Assembly (NCBI GenBank): GCA_934658705.1
Contig: CAKUHP010000009.1
Span: 1-54,699, forward strand
Direction: 5' to 3'
DNA: 54,699 bases
Source of the DNA: an uncultured Collinsella sp.
GTDB lineage: Bacteria; Actinomycetota; Coriobacteriia; Coriobacteriales; Coriobacteriaceae
The notes beneath the pieces are model-generated. The model saw nothing but the letters and a program-made list of their open reading frames with translations, did not search any database and was not told the DNA's origin. This document shows, one piece after another, positions 1 to 8,233 of the stretch. Both the position numbers and the translations under genes were made by a program. Numbering within the stretch: position 1 is the first letter of the stretch; every line of letters starts with the position of its first letter.

Positions 1-10
1 CCGGCGGGAA

Positions 11-37
11 ACGAAAAAGCCCGGTTGAAACCGGGCT
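11..37 (-). terminator. Rho-independent terminator
   Basis: Read leftward, AGCCCGGTT pairs with AACCGGGCT and is followed by TTTTTC. It is the second of two hairpins downstream of tRNA-Phe. Confidence 0.75.
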
Positions 38-76
38 CGGATGAACGTGCCTATTGACAATGGCTTTCTCATATTA

Positions 77-102
77 GAAAAGGACCCCTTTGCAGAGGTC
101 CT
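77..102 (-). terminator. Rho-independent terminator of tRNA-Phe
   Basis: Read leftward, AGGACC and GGTCCT form a stem around a 10-nt loop and are followed by TTTTCT. It lies just past the 3' end of tRNA-Phe. Confidence 0.7.
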
Positions 103-115
103 AGTCAATTCAAGG

Positions 116-188
<73 letters not shown>

Positions 189-220
189 ATTTGAGGTGTG
201 CCTTGTTTCAAGGCTTGATT

Positions 221-248
221 AGTATAACCAAGGACGCGCGCCGGTCAA
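221..248 (-). promoter_or_regulatory. Promoter of tRNA-Phe
   Basis: Leftward TTGACC at 243-248, a 16-nt spacer, then TATACT at 221-226. This lies about 33 nt before the mature tRNA 5' end. It is a near-consensus housekeeping promoter. Confidence 0.7.
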
Positions 249-323
249 CCGAGAATTTTAAAAAAGTTTTTGAGTACGGCACCAGCCATAACCTCGGGCC
301 CACAGAACAGCACGTCAGAGGCA

Positions 324-611
324 TCATCCAGCCGCAAGAAGTTTTTCGCTCAGGGCCGCACGGGCAAACTCACTTGGCGTCATCCCCTCGGCAGCTGCCC
401 GTCGACGAATGGCTTCCTTCATTCCCAGGGGAATCTTGACCGATAGTGTTGCCGTCCCCTCACCTGAGAGTGGGGGCCGTCCATGCACGATTCCACCAAC
501 GGTGTGCTCGCCATCCGGAAATTCGCCACGCTCGTACGACTCGCACCACGTGTCAATCATTTCATCCGTTACAACCTGACCGTTAGCGGTCGTATATGTC
601 TTGCTCATCAT
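324..611 (-). CDS. Ribbon-helix-helix antitoxin-like protein
   Basis: This 95-residue protein has a C-terminal segment (about 56-92) typical of a ribbon-helix-helix DNA-binding fold: a beta strand TATLSVKIPL followed by two helices, the second starting MTPSEFARAAL. The N-terminal half is polar and probably wraps the toxin. The start overlaps the stop of the upstream toxin-like gene by ATGA, so the two are translationally coupled. A second in-frame ATG at 608 sits better behind the AGGGG ribosome site. Toxin first, antitoxin second is the order seen in BrnTA and HicAB systems. The pair is likely autoregulated through the palindrome at 900-914. The antitoxin role is inferred from fold and partner. 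Confidence 0.72.
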   Translation of the reverse strand: MMSKTYTTANGQVVTDEMIDTWCESYERGEFPDGEHTVGGIVHGRPPLSGEGTATLSVKIPLGMKEAIRRRAAAEGMTPSEFARAALSEKLLAAG

Positions 612-874
612 CGACCCCTTTGCCGAGCTCGCTCAATCTCTTGCCAGAATTTCTTCTGAACCGGAGATAAGGCATGAATGATGAGCCATCCACGAATTAG
701 CTCGACCGCAACGAGCTCCACACTCCGACCGTCCGGAAGCCATCCAATCGCAAGCCATCTCGGCGGCTCGTCTTCCGACTCGCGACGAATGCACTCCGTA
801 ACCGCGGCCCAGGCACAAAGCACCTGCTTTTCCGTCAGGTGCTTTTTGGCGTTGGGATGAATCTCGACATCCAT
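608..874 (-). CDS. Putative toxin of a type II toxin-antitoxin pair (BrnT/RelE-like)
   Basis: This small basic protein of 88 residues begins VEIHPNAKKH, a start found in actinobacterial BrnT/RelE-superfamily-like toxins. A helix follows (TEKQVLCAWAAVTECI), then a beta sheet region (RWLAIGWLPDGRSVELVAVEL, about 39-59) ending in a short WLIIHAL strand. Such proteins are ribosome-dependent or free mRNA endonucleases; the exact family is not certain here. GAGGAG lies 8 nt before the ATG. It is followed by the RHH antitoxin with a 4-nt overlap. Base composition is lower in GC than the neighbouring tad genes, consistent with a transferable cassette. Confidence 0.65.
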   Translation of the reverse strand: MDVEIHPNAKKHLTEKQVLCAWAAVTECIRRESEDEPPRWLAIGWLPDGRSVELVAVELIRGWLIIHALSPVQKKFWQEIERARQRGR

Positions 875-888
875 GCATCTTCTCCTCT

Positions 889-917
889 ATCTTACCCAAT
901 TTCGTATGACGAAAGTA
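889..917 (-). promoter_or_regulatory. Promoter and operator-like palindrome of the toxin-antitoxin pair
   Basis: Leftward TAAGAT at 889-894 is a plausible -10. A perfect palindrome TTTCGT-ATG-ACGAAA at 900-914 lies between it and a weak -35 (TACTTT, 912-917). Its position suits autorepression by the RHH antitoxin. Confidence 0.5.
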
Positions 918-932
918 CGCTGCCGCCATTTC

Positions 933-1292
933 TTAAGCCGGTACTCGTTGGAAAGCAGGAGGCGATACGAGGATTGAGGGGCGTTCCAGTGCGGCCCAGG
1001 CGCATGGGTGGGAGCACATGCACCAAGGTCGAACGTTTTCGTAGCACGCGAGAACATTGCCGTTGCGATCGATAAAGGCAATGTCGATGGGATAGGCCAT
1101 AAAGCAGGTGTGAACCGAGGAACAGCGCGGGAACGCTATGACAAGCGGCAGTCCGCTGGCGGCAACCGGCTGCCGCCCCAGCATGCCGCGCAAACGCATG
1201 GCAAACGACTCCGCCACCACAAACTCAGCCGGCGTCCAGCCCAACCTGTTGAGTGCCCGCGCGTAGGCGATATAGGACGAGACCGCACTCAC
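933..1292 (-). CDS. DUF192 family protein
   Basis: A 119-residue protein. The DUF192 signature is present: MRLRGMLGR near residue 27, then CSSVHTCFMAYPIDIAFIDR (about 54-73) and a final VRPW motif. DUF192 proteins are small beta-rich proteins, often secreted or at the end of pilus or secretion operons, with no firm biochemical role. The start is taken as GTG at 1292 because it overlaps the stop of the upstream TadE gene in GTGA, as is usual for this operon. It is the last gene of the tad operon, which suggests an envelope role. No signal peptide is visible. Confidence 0.75.
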   Translation of the reverse strand: MSAVSSYIAYARALNRLGWTPAEFVVAESFAMRLRGMLGRQPVAASGLPLVIAFPRCSSVHTCFMAYPIDIAFIDRNGNVLACYENVRPWCMCSHPCAWAALERPSILVSPPAFQRVPA

Positions 1293-1765
1293 ATGACCAC
1301 CCCCGGGCGCCATGGATCGACTGTCACCACACGCTCGTGCGTGAGTACAGCCGGCGCCCCCAGAGAAAAGCCGGCGATGCTCAGCGAGCTCGGCCACGGC
1401 TCATAATGCATGGTGCAGGTATAGGTCCTAAATGTGCCGGAAAGAGAAAGCAGGCCGCTATCCGATGTCGCCGTGCCCTGCTCGCTCGAAACCTCGATCT
1501 GCAGCTCATAGCCCTCCATGGCATCCTGAATTTGCGCCTGGACCGTCGCGGAAGCATCGACAGCACTGTCATCGCCCTCCCCGCCCGGCGCCACGGCATG
1601 CGCCAGCACGATGTCGGGCACCACGCGGTCGAAGCGCGCGACCGCGCCGGCAAAGATCATGACGTTGTACACGATAAGAGCAAGCACAAGCAGGACGGGC
1701 ACAATCATGGCCATCTCGACCGTCGCCTGAGCACGTTCCTCGCGCAAGCGCGTACGAACGACCAT
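1289..1765 (-). CDS. TadE-like pseudopilin
   Basis: This 158-residue protein starts with a short basic leader ending REERAQATVE, followed by a hydrophobic segment (about 18-38, MAMIVPVLLVLALIVYN). This fits a class III prepilin: cleavage after A would place Glu at +5. The remainder is an extracytoplasmic domain with two cysteines-poor beta-rich stretches. TadE proteins are minor pilins of Flp pili. The gene overlaps tadG by one base (TAATG) and the DUF192 gene by 4 bases. Role from family and operon. Confidence 0.82.
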   Translation of the reverse strand: MVVRTRLREERAQATVEMAMIVPVLLVLALIVYNVMIFAGAVARFDRVVPDIVLAHAVAPGGEGDDSAVDASATVQAQIQDAMEGYELQIEVSSEQGTATSDSGLLSLSGTFRTYTCTMHYEPWPSSLSIAGFSLGAPAVLTHERVVTVDPWRPGVVM

Positions 1766-3927
1766 TACGACCCACCGCCAAACACGCCCGCCAGCGTGGC
1801 GACATCGACGGTGATCGGAATGGAGCCGCCACCCGGCAGCGGAATCTCCGCAATGGTAAACACTGCCTCGTTAATTGTACGTTCGACCTGGTACTGCAGG
1901 GCCTCGCAAAGTGCCTTGGGGTCAGTGACACCAAGCGGAATCTTTCGCAGGCTATCCTGAACTTTTGAAAGACCGGAGATATCGGAACCCGGACTCTTGA
2001 TGACGTTTGCGGTATCGGTCAGCACGGGCTTTCGCAGGCGCAGGTCGCACGGCTCAAGACCCAGACCCGCCACGGAACCCGACACGGTATCGCCAAGCCA
2101 CGACGCAATGGAACCCAGTACCCCGCTGCTTCCTCCCAGACCGCCAATCAGACTGTCCATGAGTTCATCGGCCGCATGTTGGATATCTCCGTAACCCACT
2201 AGCAACTGGCCCCAAACGTCCATGACGCCGTCAAACGCCCCCGCGATGCCTCCGCCCGAGCGCTCTTCCATCGTCGAGAAGAAACGCGCGAGCACGTTGT
2301 TTTGCGCGGTCGCGTCATCGGGCGCCAGCACCGCGGCGGAAATCGCGCCGCGATCGCCAAGCCTAACTGCCGTGTTAAACGAAGAGTTGAGTTCGTCGGG
2401 GCTAGAGATGGCGCCCGAGACCGCAAAGGACACCACGCCATTGCGCCCGGGCGGAGCGATACGCGGGCGCTCGGCGGAAAGCGCCTTGATGGCATCGTCG
2501 AATGCGCCGCCCGCGCGCTCGGCCTCGTCCTCGGTCTGACGCTCGAGTTCAATCTCTTTTTTGCGGCAATCGACATAGTCTTCCATAGCGTCTTTAAATC
2601 GATCGAAGTGATATTCAAAGCCGCTCTCGATCACCGATGTGGGCATGGGCACGCGAGCCAAACTGAGCACGTCAAAGCCACAGCGCCCGCACGAATCCTG
2701 CCCATCGTAATCGGCGATCGATGCCAATCCGCCCGGAGTTCCCTTTGCATAGTTGGGGCAGCTTGTTCCATAGTGAAGGTACGTCTTGCCGTCATTTGTG
2801 CTCGTCGGCCATATCGCGTCGGTGTAGAGCTCGGTTGCGCGCACCTCATCCGAATTCCTCGGCAGCAACGGAATGTAGGACGAGATCTGCTCGCCATCAT
2901 CATGTATGTAAGCTCGGTCGACCTCATCGCTCGCATAGCTGTAGAACGCTTTGCGCGCCGCGGATTCCGCCATCATCTCGACACTCGAACCCTTCGGCGT
3001 CTCAATTGCCAAGCGCCGATGGTAGTACGCCTTTGCGCGGTCGAGCGCCTCCTGCGGCTCCCACGTAATGCTCGAGGCGAAATGCGGGTTTTTGCCACCA
3101 GAAAGGTCCGTCAGACTCTTCGCACGCTCCCACATGCACGAGCAGCTTCCGACTGTGTCTTTATCCGACCCGCCGCAGTCGGCAAGCCAGGCACGCTCTT
3201 TGGCCTTTGCCGTTTTCTCGGACGCCTTCTGCAGCTCCTTGGCAGCGTAGTCCAGGTCTTTTGAGGTGCTTTCGATGGCATCGGTCGAGATCTCGGACCC
3301 TTCGAGCGCGGCAAAATCCGAATCGGAGGTCCTGGGTACGGCGAGCGCCATGCCGGTATAGGTCACGCCCTCGGTATCCTGCGCCGACACGGCCTGCATG
3401 GCACGCGCGGCAATTAAATACGGCAGGGCGGTCTCCACCTTCTGAAGACCCTTGGATGCACTTTTGGCAAACTTGTTGCGAGTTTTAATGACCTCAACGC
3501 CGGTATCGACGATATCGGCCCCCGCCACCTCGGCGCCCGGTATGAGCATGGCAACCAGACCGGTGCCGACGGTGGCAAAGCCCGCCAGGCCCAGACTCAA
3601 GATGCACGCATCGAGTACCGTGGCGGCCGTATGATAGGACGACACCACGTTGGCACCTGCCAGCGCACCGCTATCGGCTGCCACCTGCGTATCTCCAGCT
3701 CGCGACATGCTCCATATCGCCGCCGTCGAGGAAAACAGCAGCGTGAGCACGACCAAGATGACCACGGCAGAAGAGAGCGTGGTGTAGGCGCCGTCCTCGA
3801 TAAACAAATCGATGCCGGTGCGGCCCATAAAGCCGCCCCGCTTTCGGCGGGAACCGGGACGCCGACGGCGCGCCGGAACGCGGTTTGACCAAAAGCGTTT
3901 AATCCCAAGAAGCAATCCACGAATCAT
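1765..3927 (-). CDS. TadG-like Flp pilus assembly protein
   Basis: A 720-residue protein. A basic, Arg-rich N terminus (about 8-30) precedes one membrane segment (about 50-73, VVILVVLTLLF) and AADSGALAGA, the TadG/Tad_N hallmark. The rest is extracytoplasmic, with Cys-rich patches (CSCMW, CGRCGF) and helical Glu/Lys-rich stretches. TadG-like proteins anchor or initiate pili at the cell surface. The ATG at 3927 is chosen because GGAGGGGG lies just before it; the upstream gene ends 29 nt inside. An extra upstream ATG/GTG frame exists to 3984 but has no good ribosome site. Confidence 0.8.
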   Translation of the reverse strand: MIRGLLLGIKRFWSNRVPARRRRPGSRRKRGGFMGRTGIDLFIEDGAYTTLSSAVVILVVLTLLFSSTAAIWSMSRAGDTQVAADSGALAGANVVSSYHTAATVLDACILSLGLAGFATVGTGLVAMLIPGAEVAGADIVDTGVEVIKTRNKFAKSASKGLQKVETALPYLIAARAMQAVSAQDTEGVTYTGMALAVPRTSDSDFAALEGSEISTDAIESTSKDLDYAAKELQKASEKTAKAKERAWLADCGGSDKDTVGSCSCMWERAKSLTDLSGGKNPHFASSITWEPQEALDRAKAYYHRRLAIETPKGSSVEMMAESAARKAFYSYASDEVDRAYIHDDGEQISSYIPLLPRNSDEVRATELYTDAIWPTSTNDGKTYLHYGTSCPNYAKGTPGGLASIADYDGQDSCGRCGFDVLSLARVPMPTSVIESGFEYHFDRFKDAMEDYVDCRKKEIELERQTEDEAERAGGAFDDAIKALSAERPRIAPPGRNGVVSFAVSGAISSPDELNSSFNTAVRLGDRGAISAAVLAPDDATAQNNVLARFFSTMEERSGGGIAGAFDGVMDVWGQLLVGYGDIQHAADELMDSLIGGLGGSSGVLGSIASWLGDTVSGSVAGLGLEPCDLRLRKPVLTDTANVIKSPGSDISGLSKVQDSLRKIPLGVTDPKALCEALQYQVERTINEAVFTIAEIPLPGGGSIPITVDVATLAGVFGGGS

Positions 3928-4399
3928 AGTCCCCCTCCAACCATTCGGGACGCGAACGATATGAGACATCGACTCTGAGCTCAACGTATCCGTCCGCGCT
4001 TGCGGTGCCCATGGCCTGCGTAAAGGCGCCGATCACAGGCAAGGGCTTCACGTCGCCGGCAATAGATACGGACGAGGTGCCGCCCGCGCCCGCCCGGCCC
4101 AACTCGATATCCCACGACAGCGGACCTCCGGCATGGAATATCGAGACGTTGGGTACCGCGGCGAGCCTGCGGCGGGCAAACTCCTCCAAGTCGGCGTCGT
4201 CGTCCACCGTCGTCGTAGTCATGATCCGCGCGGTCTCGGCAGCAGCAGACTCCATAACCGCGCGGGTATACAGCAGGCACACCGGCTGCAATGCCAGCAA
4301 GATGAGCGTCAAAAACGTCGGAAGCAAAAAAGCGGCCTCCACCGTCGACTGCGCCCGGTCCTCACGTGCGGCATCAATACAGCGCGATATCCTTGGCAC
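3899..4399 (-). CDS. TadE-like pseudopilin
   Basis: About 166 residues. Near the N terminus is REDRAQSTVEAAFLLPTF, the same R-E-x-x-A-Q-x-T-V-E processing site as the other pilin-like proteins of the operon, then a hydrophobic helix (FLTLILLALQPVCLLY). The following region has an RIMTTTT stretch and a C-terminal domain ending WIASWD. TadE-type minor pilin is the best call. The start is uncertain: GTG at 4399 is in frame, and an ATT overlapping the upstream stop (ATTGA at 4374-4378) is also possible. The gene ends inside the start region of tadG, indicating translational coupling. Confidence 0.75.
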   Translation of the reverse strand: MPRISRCIDAAREDRAQSTVEAAFLLPTFLTLILLALQPVCLLYTRAVMESAAAETARIMTTTTVDDDADLEEFARRRLAAVPNVSIFHAGGPLSWDIELGRAGAGGTSSVSIAGDVKPLPVIGAFTQAMGTASADGYVELRVDVSYRSRPEWLEGDYDSWIASWD

Positions 4400-4592
4400 C
4401 CGTCGCGGCATCGATGATCGACATGGGGGCAATGCCATGCGACGCCGCCCGCTCGACCAACGCCGCCAGACGGCCATCGGTGCCGGCGCGCCAAAGGCCG
4501 GCGATTGCCAGCACAATCGAGAGCAGCGCCAACGTGACGATGGCGTATTCGACGGTCGATTGGGCAGACTCTTCGCGCAGGGCATCTTGCAT
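4374..4592 (-). CDS. Small pilin-like protein
   Basis: A 72-residue protein. A nine-residue leader ending in A precedes QSTVEYAIVTLALLSIVLAI, with Glu at +5 after the predicted cleavage and a single hydrophobic helix. A short tail follows. It is the size of an Flp/TadE-like minor pilin. The ATG at 4592 follows GGAGGGG; upstream in-frame ATGs lie inside the preceding gene. It is one of four proteins here with the same processing motif. Confidence 0.78.
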   Translation of the reverse strand: MQDALREESAQSTVEYAIVTLALLSIVLAIAGLWRAGTDGRLAALVERAASHGIAPMSIIDAATGAKDIALY

Positions 4593-4593
4593 T

Positions 4594-5160
4594 TCACGAC
4601 CCCTCCTCCAAGATCGTCTTTTGCGGAACCAGGCGCACCGCGCGCAGACGGCACGACGCATCGCCCTCATCTGCGGCGACAGTTATCATGTCAACCCATC
4701 CGCGGTCGTCGCGCACGATGGCGCCCCATAGGTTGCCCTTGATGTCGATATAGCCGCTCAAGGCCAGATGCGCCGTGGGCATCTCCCGGTAGGCGCGCAG
4801 CATGTCCGCGGCAGCCTCCGTCATCGGACGGTCCTCGGACCATGCGAGCCGCGCCGCAATGGCACTGTCCCCGGACGGCTCCGGTACCGCACCCGCCTGG
4901 GTATCGAGCGATTGCAGAAAGGTCTGCGCCGTGACGGGCGCATCTCCGTCGGCGGCAGAAACGCCGTCATTTTGCGCCGCATCATCCTGGGACGCTACGG
5001 CAGCAGGAGCTTCGACACTATCGGAACCATGCCGACGCGCAGCGCCCAGTCCCCACATCACAGCCACGATCGCCACGATCAAGCAGGCAAGCACCAGCAG
5101 CGAACCGGCAGGGTGCCCATGTCCTACAGGCTGTTGATGCCGTCGCTGATCGCGTTCCAC
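4594..5160 (-). CDS. Membrane-anchored protein of the tad operon, unknown
   Basis: Up to 188 residues. After a short N terminus there is one hydrophobic segment (about 21-40, LVLACLIVAIVAVMW) followed by an Ala/Asp-rich linker (about 48-85) and an extracytoplasmic domain with a conserved-looking GYIDIKGNLWGAIV motif. I do not recognise a family. The start is uncertain: GTG at 5160 overlaps the flp gene by 37 nt and keeps the whole membrane segment. It lies between flp and a small pilin gene, so a role in pilus assembly or pilin binding is inferred from position only. Confidence 0.6.
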   Translation of the reverse strand: MERDQRRHQQPVGHGHPAGSLLVLACLIVAIVAVMWGLGAARRHGSDSVEAPAAVASQDDAAQNDGVSAADGDAPVTAQTFLQSLDTQAGAVPEPSGDSAIAARLAWSEDRPMTEAAADMLRAYREMPTAHLALSGYIDIKGNLWGAIVRDDRGWVDMITVAADEGDASCRLRAVRLVPQKTILEEGS

Positions 5161-5357
5161 AGCTCTTCGACCTTGCCCTTAAACGCGACGATGGCGATGA
5201 TGGCGATCACCACGAGCACGCCGACCAAGATGGCATATTCGGTGGTACCCTGTGCGCTCTCCTCCCGCAGTAACGCCCCAGTGTGCTGGCGAGCGCGAAT
5301 TGTCTGGCAAAAAGCCCAGCTCCAGACCTTCCCTGCGATGTCAGTCATCGTGTTCAT
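5124..5357 (-). CDS. Flp-type major pilin
   Basis: A 77-residue prepilin. It has a 36-residue leader, then the processing site REESAQGTTEYAI and a 20-residue hydrophobic helix (LVGVLVVIAIIAIVAF), then a short C terminus KVEELWNAISDG. The leader is longer than usual for Flp. GGGAGGA precedes the ATG. Cleavage after A, giving Glu at +5, matches class III prepilins. It follows tadC by 10 nt. Likely the main subunit of the pilus. Confidence 0.85.
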   Translation of the reverse strand: MNTMTDIAGKVWSWAFCQTIRARQHTGALLREESAQGTTEYAILVGVLVVIAIIAIVAFKGKVEELWNAISDGINSL

Positions 5358-5367
5358 ATATTCCTCC

Positions 5368-6009
5368 CTACATCATCCCGCCTGCTCCCAGCAGCGGGCC
5401 CAATATGGATAGCAGCAGCGCCGGCAAAATGAGCGTGCCGGTGGGGATCAACAACTTGACGGGCGCTCGCTCGATCTCGCGCTCGACCGCGGCACGGTGA
5501 GCCGCACGAATCTCGCGGCTCTGCGCGGCAAGCGTCTCGGCAAGCGGGGCGCCCAGAGCGAGCGCTTGACCCACCGTGATGGCAAACGTCTCGAGCGCCC
5601 GCACATCCAGGTCGCGCGCCGCCGCCATCAGCTCGTCCTCACGCGTCCCCACGCCCACCTGCCACGCCATGCACGCCCGCTCAAGTCGGACCGCCAGCAA
5701 CGATGCGCGATTGGCGCAAAAAATCTCGAGCGCGGCGTCAAACGAAAGCCCGGCAGATAGGCCCAGGCGCACGACGTCGATCATCTCGGACACCTCGCCG
5801 AGCGTCACACGCTGCGAGTCCCTCGCGCCAGCCGCTCTCCTAACGCGCACGGCGACAGCATCGATCAGCGATCGGGCGGCAGCAAGGATCAGCGCCGTCT
5901 CTCGCCTGCAGGCCATTGCGATATCGCGTGCCTCAGCACGCGCAAGACCCGTTGCGACAAAGGCGCTCAGCGCGCACAGGCAAGCCGTCGCGGCAACCAG
6001 GACGCTCAT
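5368..6009 (-). CDS. tadC: TadC-like type II secretion F-domain protein
   Basis: A 213-residue membrane protein. One membrane segment opens it (VLVAATACLCALSAFVATG). The T2SF domain spans about 70-185 (DVVRLGLSAGLSFDAALEIF ... GVGTREDELMAAARDLDV), and the C terminus has a hydrophobic hairpin (ILPALLLSILGPLLGAGG). TadC pairs with TadB as the inner-membrane platform of the Flp pilus. The ATG at 6009 overlaps the tadB stop in ATGA. Confidence 0.85.
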   Translation of the reverse strand: MSVLVAATACLCALSAFVATGLARAEARDIAMACRRETALILAAARSLIDAVAVRVRRAAGARDSQRVTLGEVSEMIDVVRLGLSAGLSFDAALEIFCANRASLLAVRLERACMAWQVGVGTREDELMAAARDLDVRALETFAITVGQALALGAPLAETLAAQSREIRAAHRAAVEREIERAPVKLLIPTGTLILPALLLSILGPLLGAGGMM

Positions 6010-6932
6010 AATTCCATCCTCATAATGCGGTGGATAACCACCAGCGCGACGACGTTGAGGGCCAGACCCAGCACCACGGCACCGGCCCCCGCGGGCGTCG
6101 CGAGACCGCGGCGAAAGTCGGCCGAAAGAAGCGCCAGCACCGCGCACATGCCCACCGGCATCGCCGCGACCATATGTGCCGACATGCGGGCCTGCGACGT
6201 CTTAACGTCTAGACGACGCTTAAGCTCGATACGCTCCCCCACCATGCTTGCCGCCTCGGACAGCAGGCCGGCAAGCGGAGCACCGGTACGCTGCGAGACC
6301 TTGAGCGCCAGGGTAACGAGCGAAAGCCCGGGCGCATTGACGCGAACCAGCAGATCATCCAAGGCGTCGGTTGCCGAGATGCCGCATTCAATTGCCGCGG
6401 CAACGCGCAAAAACTCGGTATGGACCGGCTCCTGCGCATGGACGCCCACGAAACGCATGCCCTGGGCCAGCGAATGTCCCGAGGCAAGCGACATGGAAAG
6501 CGCCGTGAAAGCCTCGGGCATAGCCTCTTCCGCATCGTGCTGCTCGCGGCGACGATCAAAGGTGCCACGCACGGCAGAAGCGGCAAACGGCACCGCGAGC
6601 CCCAGGAAAAACCCAAGGAGCGAAAGCGATACCAAGGTCAGCGCAAGGCACGCAACACCGCTCGATAGCAGCAGAAACGCCAGGCGTGCCGCATCGTCCT
6701 CGATAGCAAAACCCAGGCGGCCCGCAGGGATCAGCGACACCCAGGAACGAGCAAGCCTTGCCAATGTGTCGTTTTCCACCAGCTCACGGGGCAGCCTCTC
6801 CGCAACCGACTCCAGCGTTTGATGCGCCATCTCTTTCGGCGGGACCCGCGGCGTACGGGGTTCCGCCCCGCACGCCGTCACAACAGACAGTCCCGCGAGG
6901 CCCCCTACGACGAGGGGCACAGCGATCTCCAT
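6006..6932 (-). CDS. tadB: TadB-like type II secretion F-domain protein
   Basis: A 308-residue membrane protein. It has an N-terminal membrane segment, a central double hydrophobic region (about 86-120), and a T2SF domain (about 130-265) with MPEAFTALSMSLASGHSLAQ and GAPLAGLLSEAASMVGERIE. Two C-terminal membrane segments end the protein. It is the platform partner of TadC. AGGAGG lies 7 nt before the ATG. The start lies 28 nt inside tadA. Confidence 0.87.
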   Translation of the reverse strand: MEIAVPLVVGGLAGLSVVTACGAEPRTPRVPPKEMAHQTLESVAERLPRELVENDTLARLARSWVSLIPAGRLGFAIEDDAARLAFLLLSSGVACLALTLVSLSLLGFFLGLAVPFAASAVRGTFDRRREQHDAEEAMPEAFTALSMSLASGHSLAQGMRFVGVHAQEPVHTEFLRVAAAIECGISATDALDDLLVRVNAPGLSLVTLALKVSQRTGAPLAGLLSEAASMVGERIELKRRLDVKTSQARMSAHMVAAMPVGMCAVLALLSADFRRGLATPAGAGAVVLGLALNVVALVVIHRIMRMEL

Positions 6933-8233
6933 TCGTCCACCTCCTCTTGCGTGAGCGTTCCCGAGCGCAAGCCCTCTGCGATAAACGGTGGCTCGCGGTC
7001 GAGCGTCCAGGTGCGTTCGGCAGCGTCGAACGTCACGTAGCGCTCGAGCTCCACGCCACCCGTCGAAGCGCGACGCACCCCCGAGTACGAGGACACGAAA
7101 CGCTTGCCGTCCGCATGGCGCTCGGACATCACGATGCCGTCGAGTGCCATGGCGATCTGTTCCTCGATCAGCTCACTTGGCAGGTCGATGCCGTAGCGCG
7201 CGAGCAGCGTCAGCCGCACCACCGTCTCCTGCTCGGTTCCCGCATGAAGCGTGGTGAGCGAGCCGTCATGGCCGGTGTTCATGGCCTGCAGCATGTCGCA
7301 GCACTCCGCGCCGCGCACCTCGCCCACCACGATGCGATCGGGACGCATGCGCAAGGCGTTGGTCACCAGGTCGCGAATCGTGACCGCGCCCTCACCTTCG
7401 ATCGAGGCCTCGCGAGCCTCCAGGCGCACGACATGGGGATGGTGCGCAAACTTAAGCTCGGCGGAATCCTCGATCGTCACAATGCGCTCGCCCGTGGAAA
7501 TCTCGCACGACAGCGCATTGAGCAGCGTCGTCTTGCCCGAGCCCGTACCGCCTGCGACAGCCAAATCCTGCCGCAGCGACACCGCGCACGACAGCAGCTG
7601 CGCATACCAAAGCGGCAGCGACCCCAACCCCACGAGCTCATCCAGCGAGCAAATGCGGTCCGAGAACTTGCGGATAGTAAGAATCGGCCCGTCAATCGCC
7701 ACGGGCGGAATCACCGCATTGACGCGGTACCCCGTCTTGAGGCGCGCGTTGACGATGGGGCTTCGCTCATCGATACGACGGCCGAGCGGAGAGATAATGC
7801 GGTCGATCAGCACGCGAATCTGCTCGTCGTCGTCAAATGCGTGCTCGATGGGATACAGAACGCCACCGCGTTCGAAAAAGGCGGAACGGCAGCCGTTGAT
7901 CATGATCTCGGTGACGGTATCGTCCTCGATGAGCGGTTGCAACGGCCCCAAGCCGACCACGTCGTCCAGAATTTCGTCGATGATGGTCTCACGCTCGGGC
8001 GTCGCCAGGTCGGTCGACTCCTCTACATTAAGAGCCGCCTCCACCGCCGGGCGCAGTTCGGTGCGGGCGAGCACCGGGTCGACGTAGGAGCTGATGCGCG
8101 CCACCTCGTCGTATCCCATGCGATCCATCACGGCGCGCTTGGTACGACGCTTGATCGCGCGATGGCGGCCCGCATCGACGGGCGCTGTCACCGCAGCCGA
8201 ACCGGCAGCTTTAATCCTTGTCTGCAGGCTCAT
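6905..8233 (-). CDS. tadA: TadA/CpaF secretion ATPase
   Basis: A 442-residue cytoplasmic ATPase that powers pilin assembly. The Walker A motif GGTGSGKTT is at about 228-236, the Asp box around TIEDSAEL (253-260), the Walker B segment RPDRIVVGEVRG at 298-309, and the His box LTTLHAG after 326. The N-terminal domain carries GLGPLQPLIEDD, characteristic of CpaF. Length is normal for the family. It overlaps tadZ by ATGA. Confidence 0.95.
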   Translation of the reverse strand: MSLQTRIKAAGSAAVTAPVDAGRHRAIKRRTKRAVMDRMGYDEVARISSYVDPVLARTELRPAVEAALNVEESTDLATPERETIIDEILDDVVGLGPLQPLIEDDTVTEIMINGCRSAFFERGGVLYPIEHAFDDDEQIRVLIDRIISPLGRRIDERSPIVNARLKTGYRVNAVIPPVAIDGPILTIRKFSDRICSLDELVGLGSLPLWYAQLLSCAVSLRQDLAVAGGTGSGKTTLLNALSCEISTGERIVTIEDSAELKFAHHPHVVRLEAREASIEGEGAVTIRDLVTNALRMRPDRIVVGEVRGAECCDMLQAMNTGHDGSLTTLHAGTEQETVVRLTLLARYGIDLPSELIEEQIAMALDGIVMSERHADGKRFVSSYSGVRRASTGGVELERYVTFDAAERTWTLDREPPFIAEGLRSGTLTQEEVDEWRSLCPSS

